Of a DNA stretch of 6,928 bases, positions 4,342-6,928 are shown one piece after another (the stretch's first letter is position 1; each line of letters begins with the position of its first letter). The DNA is from Bacillota bacterium. GTDB taxonomy: Bacteria > Bacillota > Limnochordia > JAAZLZ01. The stretch lies in the NCBI GenBank assembly GCA_012799075.1, contig JAAZLZ010000068.1:1-6928 (forward strand). Direction: 5' to 3'. The notes beneath the pieces are model-generated. The model made no database searches. It was given only the letters and a program-made list of their open reading frames with translations, and was not told the origin of the DNA. A program made the position numbers and the translations under genes.

Positions 4342-4722
4342 ATGGTGAAGGGTTTTGAAACCCAGCTCGGGACCGTTAACTTTACGGAGGAAGTCATCGC
4401 CACCATTGCAGGCATCGCGGCGACAGAGTGCTATGGCCTGGTGGGGATGGCGCCCCGCAGCATGCAGGAAGGTCTGGCTGAACTACTTAATAAAGAGAAT
4501 TTCAGCCGTGGAGTCGATGTGAAGCTGGAAAACGGAAAATTGGTCATAGGGCTCCACATCGTTGTGGAGTACGGCACCAGAATCGCTACAGTGGCTGATA
4601 ACGTCATGGGCAAAGTTAAGTACTCTGTTGAGCACCTCCTTGGTCTAGAGGTGGATCGAGTGCATATAAATGTCCAGGGGGTACGTGTGTCCGATATTAA
4701 AGCCCCGGCTAAAGGTCACTAG
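4342..4722 (+). CDS. yloU: Asp23/Gls24 family envelope-stress protein (YloU-like)
   Basis: A 126-residue protein, a single Asp23 domain (PF03780) of usual length. Visible marks are GTVNFTEEVIATIAGIAATE (10-29), the ECYGLVGMAP turn (29-38), LVIGLHIVVEYGTRIATVADNV (67-88) and VDRVHINVQGVRV near the C-terminus. There is no signal peptide or membrane segment, so it is cytosolic. Family members are linked to cell-envelope stress, and some are anchored to the membrane by partners such as AmaP, but the biochemical role is unsettled. Start ATG 4342 follows GGGAGGA (4325-4331) by ten bases. The stop is 23 bases before fakA, and the order with fakA is the same as yloU-yloV in Bacillus subtilis, which is why I use that name rather than the paralogue yqhY. 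Confidence 0.92.
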   Translation: MVKGFETQLGTVNFTEEVIATIAGIAATECYGLVGMAPRSMQEGLAELLNKENFSRGVDVKLENGKLVIGLHIVVEYGTRIATVADNVMGKVKYSVEHLLGLEVDRVHINVQGVRVSDIKAPAKGH

Positions 4723-4745
4723 GCGGCGGAAGCGAGGTACCGTTC

Positions 4746-6359
4746 TTGAAGCTGGAAAAGATCAGCGGCAACGATTTCGAAAAACTGATTGTGCACGCGG
4801 CTAAGATGTTGAACTCGGAGAAAAAGGCTGTTGACGCCCTGAATGTCTTTCCAGTGCCAGATGGTGACACAGGTACAAACTTGTACATGACGCTGCTGGC
4901 GGCGGCGGAGGAAACTGTGAAGACCGATGCCACGTCCCTGGGGGCCAAGGTAGAAGCCGCAGCTCGTGGTTCGCTCATGGGAGCCAGGGGCAACTCAGGG
5001 GTTATCTTGTCACAGCTGTTTAGGGGCTTTGCCCGGGCTTTGGCTGGTTTGGAAACAGCCACTCCGCGGGATTTGGCCCTTGCCTTGGAGGAGGCCGCGA
5101 AAACGGCCTACAAGGCGGTTTTACGACCGGTCGAAGGCACCATGCTCACGGTAGCCAGGGAGACGGCCAAGATGGCCCGTCAAGATGCCTTCAATGAAGA
5201 TGTGATCGGTTTTTCTTGTTCTGTTTTGGCTTATGCAGAAGACATTCTACAACAGACAACCAATATGCTGCCTGCTTTGCGGGAAGCGGGAGTTGTGGAT
5301 GCAGGAGGGGCGGGGCTGGTTGTTGCCGCCAGGGGTGCAGTGGAGGCTTTGACCAACTGGCAGAAACTAGATGAGGTCTCTCCAGAAGAACTACTGCAGG
5401 AGGACCGCAACGGAACCGCACCAGCTGCCATCCAGGGCATCGTCCGCGGAACCATCGAATTTCGCTACTGCACGGAGTTTTTGGTGATCGGTGAAGATCT
5501 AAGCACTGAAGAGATAAAGGCGAGTCTCATGGAGTATGGGGATTCTCTGCTGGTGGTAGGGGATGATTCAACAGTCAAGGTCCACATCCACAGCAACAAC
5601 CCGGGGCTGGTTCTGGAAGAGTGCCTCAAGCGAGGTGCTCTGACAAAAGTCCAGATCAACAACATGGAAGAGCAGAATCGCCAAGCAGCCCAAAAGCCGG
5701 TCAAACCCCTTGGGGTAGTAGCAGTAGTGTCCGGTGACGGCCTCGTCGACATTTTCACCAGCCTGGGCGTCGATTTGGTCATTGAAGGCGGTCAGACCAT
5801 GAATCCCAGCACCGAAGATCTGGTGCGGGCGGTAGATAATGTGCCGGCGGAGACAGTCTTGATCCTGCCGAACAACGGCAACGTGATCTTCAGTGCCCGC
5901 CAGGTGAAGGAAGTGACGGCCAAGGGGGTTGAGGTGATTCCAACCCGCAGCATACCCCAGGGACTGGGTGCCATGCTCGCGTACGATCCCCAAAATGGGG
6001 CGTCGGCTAACCATGAAGCGATGAAGGCTGCCGCCGAAGCAATCCATACGGCCGAACTCACATACGCAGTCAGGTCATCCCAAATCGGGGATTTATCCAT
6101 CGAGGCCGGTGATTTCATCGGTCTTGCCGACGGTGACATTTGTGCCGCCGGTCCTTCTTTGACAGAAGTCGGCCTGGAGCTGTTGAGCACCATCGGGCCT
6201 GAAGAAGGTGATGTCCTTACGATTTACTACGGTCAGGATATCGAGGAGGAGCAGGCTCAAGCCTTTCTGAAGACGGTTAGGGATCGTTTTCCCGACTGCG
6301 AAGTGGAACTATATTATGGAGGGCAGCCGCTTTACTACTACATCATGTCCATAGAATAG
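4746..6359 (+). CDS. fakA: Fatty-acid kinase catalytic subunit FakA (YloV, DhaL-like)
   Basis: A 537-residue kinase, full family length (about 540-555). FakA phosphorylates a fatty acid held by a FakB protein, giving acyl-phosphate for phospholipid synthesis. The N-terminal DhaL-like ATP domain (about 1-205) has NVFPVPDGDTGTN (33-45), with Asp39 and Asp41 as magnesium ligands, GARGNSGVILSQLFRG (79-94), RPVEGTMLTVARE (127-139) and VDAGGAGLVV (184-193). The middle domain (about 230-310) has Cys242 in RYCTEFLV and the His pair of VKVHIHSNNPG (His280, His282), placed like the catalytic or metal-binding residues of FakA. The C-terminal domain (about 320-537) carries ILPNNGNV, VIPTRSIPQGLGAML and IYYGQD, as in the family, and serves FakB binding. 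Start TTG 4746 has a weak site, GAGG, at 4734-4737; the next start is far inside the domain. The degV-family partner follows directly. Confidence 0.96.
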   Translation: MKLEKISGNDFEKLIVHAAKMLNSEKKAVDALNVFPVPDGDTGTNLYMTLLAAAEETVKTDATSLGAKVEAAARGSLMGARGNSGVILSQLFRGFARALAGLETATPRDLALALEEAAKTAYKAVLRPVEGTMLTVARETAKMARQDAFNEDVIGFSCSVLAYAEDILQQTTNMLPALREAGVVDAGGAGLVVAARGAVEALTNWQKLDEVSPEELLQEDRNGTAPAAIQGIVRGTIEFRYCTEFLVIGEDLSTEEIKASLMEYGDSLLVVGDDSTVKVHIHSNNPGLVLEECLKRGALTKVQINNMEEQNRQAAQKPVKPLGVVAVVSGDGLVDIFTSLGVDLVIEGGQTMNPSTEDLVRAVDNVPAETVLILPNNGNVIFSARQVKEVTAKGVEVIPTRSIPQGLGAMLAYDPQNGASANHEAMKAAAEAIHTAELTYAVRSSQIGDLSIEAGDFIGLADGDICAAGPSLTEVGLELLSTIGPEEGDVLTIYYGQDIEEEQAQAFLKTVRDRFPDCEVELYYGGQPLYYYIMSIE

Positions 6360-6369
6360 GACCCCTTTC

Positions 6370-6407
6370 AAGGAGGTGCTTAGCCGTCCTCCCGGGACGG
6401 CCCCACT
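6370..6407 (+). promoter_or_regulatory. Ribosome site separated from the degV start by a hairpin
   Basis: The strong ribosome site AAGGAGGTG (6370-6378) lies 29 bases before the only reasonable start (ATG 6408), too far for direct use. Between them is a 7-bp GC stem, GCCGTCC (6383-6389) with GGACGGC (6395-6401), with a 5-base loop. Folding the hairpin would leave about ten unpaired bases between site and start, close to a working distance. A TAG at 6381-6383 stops the frame upstream, so the start cannot lie nearer the site. Confidence 0.55.
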
Positions 6408-6928
6408 ATGGCGCAAGTAAAGATAGTAACGGATACTGGGGCAGATTTGCCCCGGGAATTGGCTGATAAGCACAGTATTGCCGTGGTTCCCCTCCGGGTC
6501 AATTTCGGCCAGGAGAGTTATCTGGATGGCCAGGAGATATCGAGTACCGAGCTTTATGAGAAACTCGTGACTTGCAAGGAGACGGCGAGTACAACCCAAC
6601 CGAACCCGCAAGAATTCGCGAAGGTGTACCAAGAGCTGACCGCCGATGGAAGCAAAATCGTCTCCATTCATTTGTCCGGTGCCCTGTCAGGTACCCAGCA
6701 ATCCGCGAACATCGCCGCGTCGATGATTCCAGAAGGGCTCGTCAAGGTAGTTGATTCCCGACAAGCTTCCATTGGGGTTGGCCTGTTGGTCCTGTATGCC
6801 GCAAAGCTTGCGGAAAGGGGAGCCCCACAAGATGAAATCATCGAAGCGGTGAAGGCTATGTCTTCCCGGATGAGTACTTACTTCATGGTAGATACTCTAG
6901 AGTATCTGCAGCGCAACGGTAGAATCGG
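6408..6928 (+). CDS. DegV-family fatty-acid-binding protein (FakB candidate), 3' end outside window
   Basis: The first 173 residues of a DegV protein, normally about 280-290 residues, cut by the right edge. DegV proteins of the FakB type bind one fatty acid and present it to FakA for phosphorylation, then pass the acyl-phosphate on. Visible family marks: IVTDTGADLP (6-15), the VVPLRVNFG strand (27-35), the fatty-acid headgroup motif STTQPNP (61-67), IHLSGALSGTQQSANIA (88-104), VVDSRQASIGVGLLV (114-128) and VDTLEYLQRNGRIG at the edge. Thr62/Thr63 and the LSGT serine are the expected carboxylate contacts. No signal peptide, so it is cytosolic. It starts 48 bases after the fakA stop with no terminator between, so a shared message and shared function are likely. 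Which fatty acids it prefers cannot be told. Bacteria often carry several degV genes, so its pairing with FakA rests on this position. Confidence 0.93.
   Translation, partial: MAQVKIVTDTGADLPRELADKHSIAVVPLRVNFGQESYLDGQEISSTELYEKLVTCKETASTTQPNPQEFAKVYQELTADGSKIVSIHLSGALSGTQQSANIAASMIPEGLVKVVDSRQASIGVGLLVLYAAKLAERGAPQDEIIEAVKAMSSRMSTYFMVDTLEYLQRNGRI

Noticed and set aside
5465..6193. Long minus-strand open frames inside fakA
   Set aside because: They lie opposite a full-length conserved kinase gene and have no recognisable domain; they arise from its codon bias.
6376..6420. 14-codon frame from GTG 6376 overlapping the degV start
   Set aside because: The GTG is part of the ribosome-binding sequence itself, so a ribosome bound there could not use it.
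1..6928. CRISPR arrays, insertion sequences, tRNA or rRNA genes
   Set aside because: I saw no regular repeat-spacer pattern, transposase, terminal inverted repeats, cloverleaf or rRNA sequence in either strand.

Overview
The window looks like chromosomal DNA of a Bacillota (Firmicutes) bacterium with moderately high GC. The main reason is the right half: rpmB (zinc-type ribosomal protein L28), read leftward, stands back to back with a rightward run holding a DUF1858 redox-disulfide protein, an Asp23/Gls24 protein (YloU), fatty-acid kinase FakA (YloV) and a DegV/FakB-type fatty-acid-binding protein that runs off the right edge. rpmB-yloU-yloV is the known order in Bacillus subtilis. TTG and GTG starts, AGGAGG-type ribosome sites and sigma-A-like promoters fit the same assignment. 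The left half includes a secreted beta-rich protein that looks like an outer-membrane barrel. If that reading is right, the host is probably a diderm Bacillota lineage (Limnochordia, Halanaerobiales and Negativicutes are known examples). That is inference.

Layout. 1-390: no intact gene, some coding-like debris, and a promoter for the next gene. 391-1155: class I SAM-dependent methyltransferase, closed by a good intrinsic terminator (1269-1301). 1349-1381: a strong promoter overlapped by an imperfect 21-bp palindrome, followed by two tiny overlapping reading frames of uncertain status. 1516-2205 and 2193-2927: an exported C39-family cysteine peptidase and the barrel-like protein, overlapping by 13 bases. 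2935-3055: a TPP riboswitch with a terminator, starting a few bases after the barrel gene, followed by thiT (3092-3592), the thiamine-specific S component of an ECF transporter. 3595-3623: a terminator-like structure between the converging thiT and rpmB. 3866-3936: divergent promoters. 4080-6928: the DUF1858-yloU-fakA-degV run.

How the genes work together. FakA and a DegV/FakB partner phosphorylate fatty acids for phospholipid synthesis. ThiT imports thiamine when TPP is low. The riboswitch gives a clear on/off model: an 8-bp perfect pairing (3003-3010 with 3038-3045) would destroy both the aptamer's P5 stem and the terminator. The least understood part is the C39 peptidase plus barrel pair. 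It resembles the FapD/FapF pairing of the Pseudomonas functional-amyloid system in architecture only, has its own operator-like promoter, and reads directly into the thiamine riboswitch. It is the best candidate here for an undescribed system.
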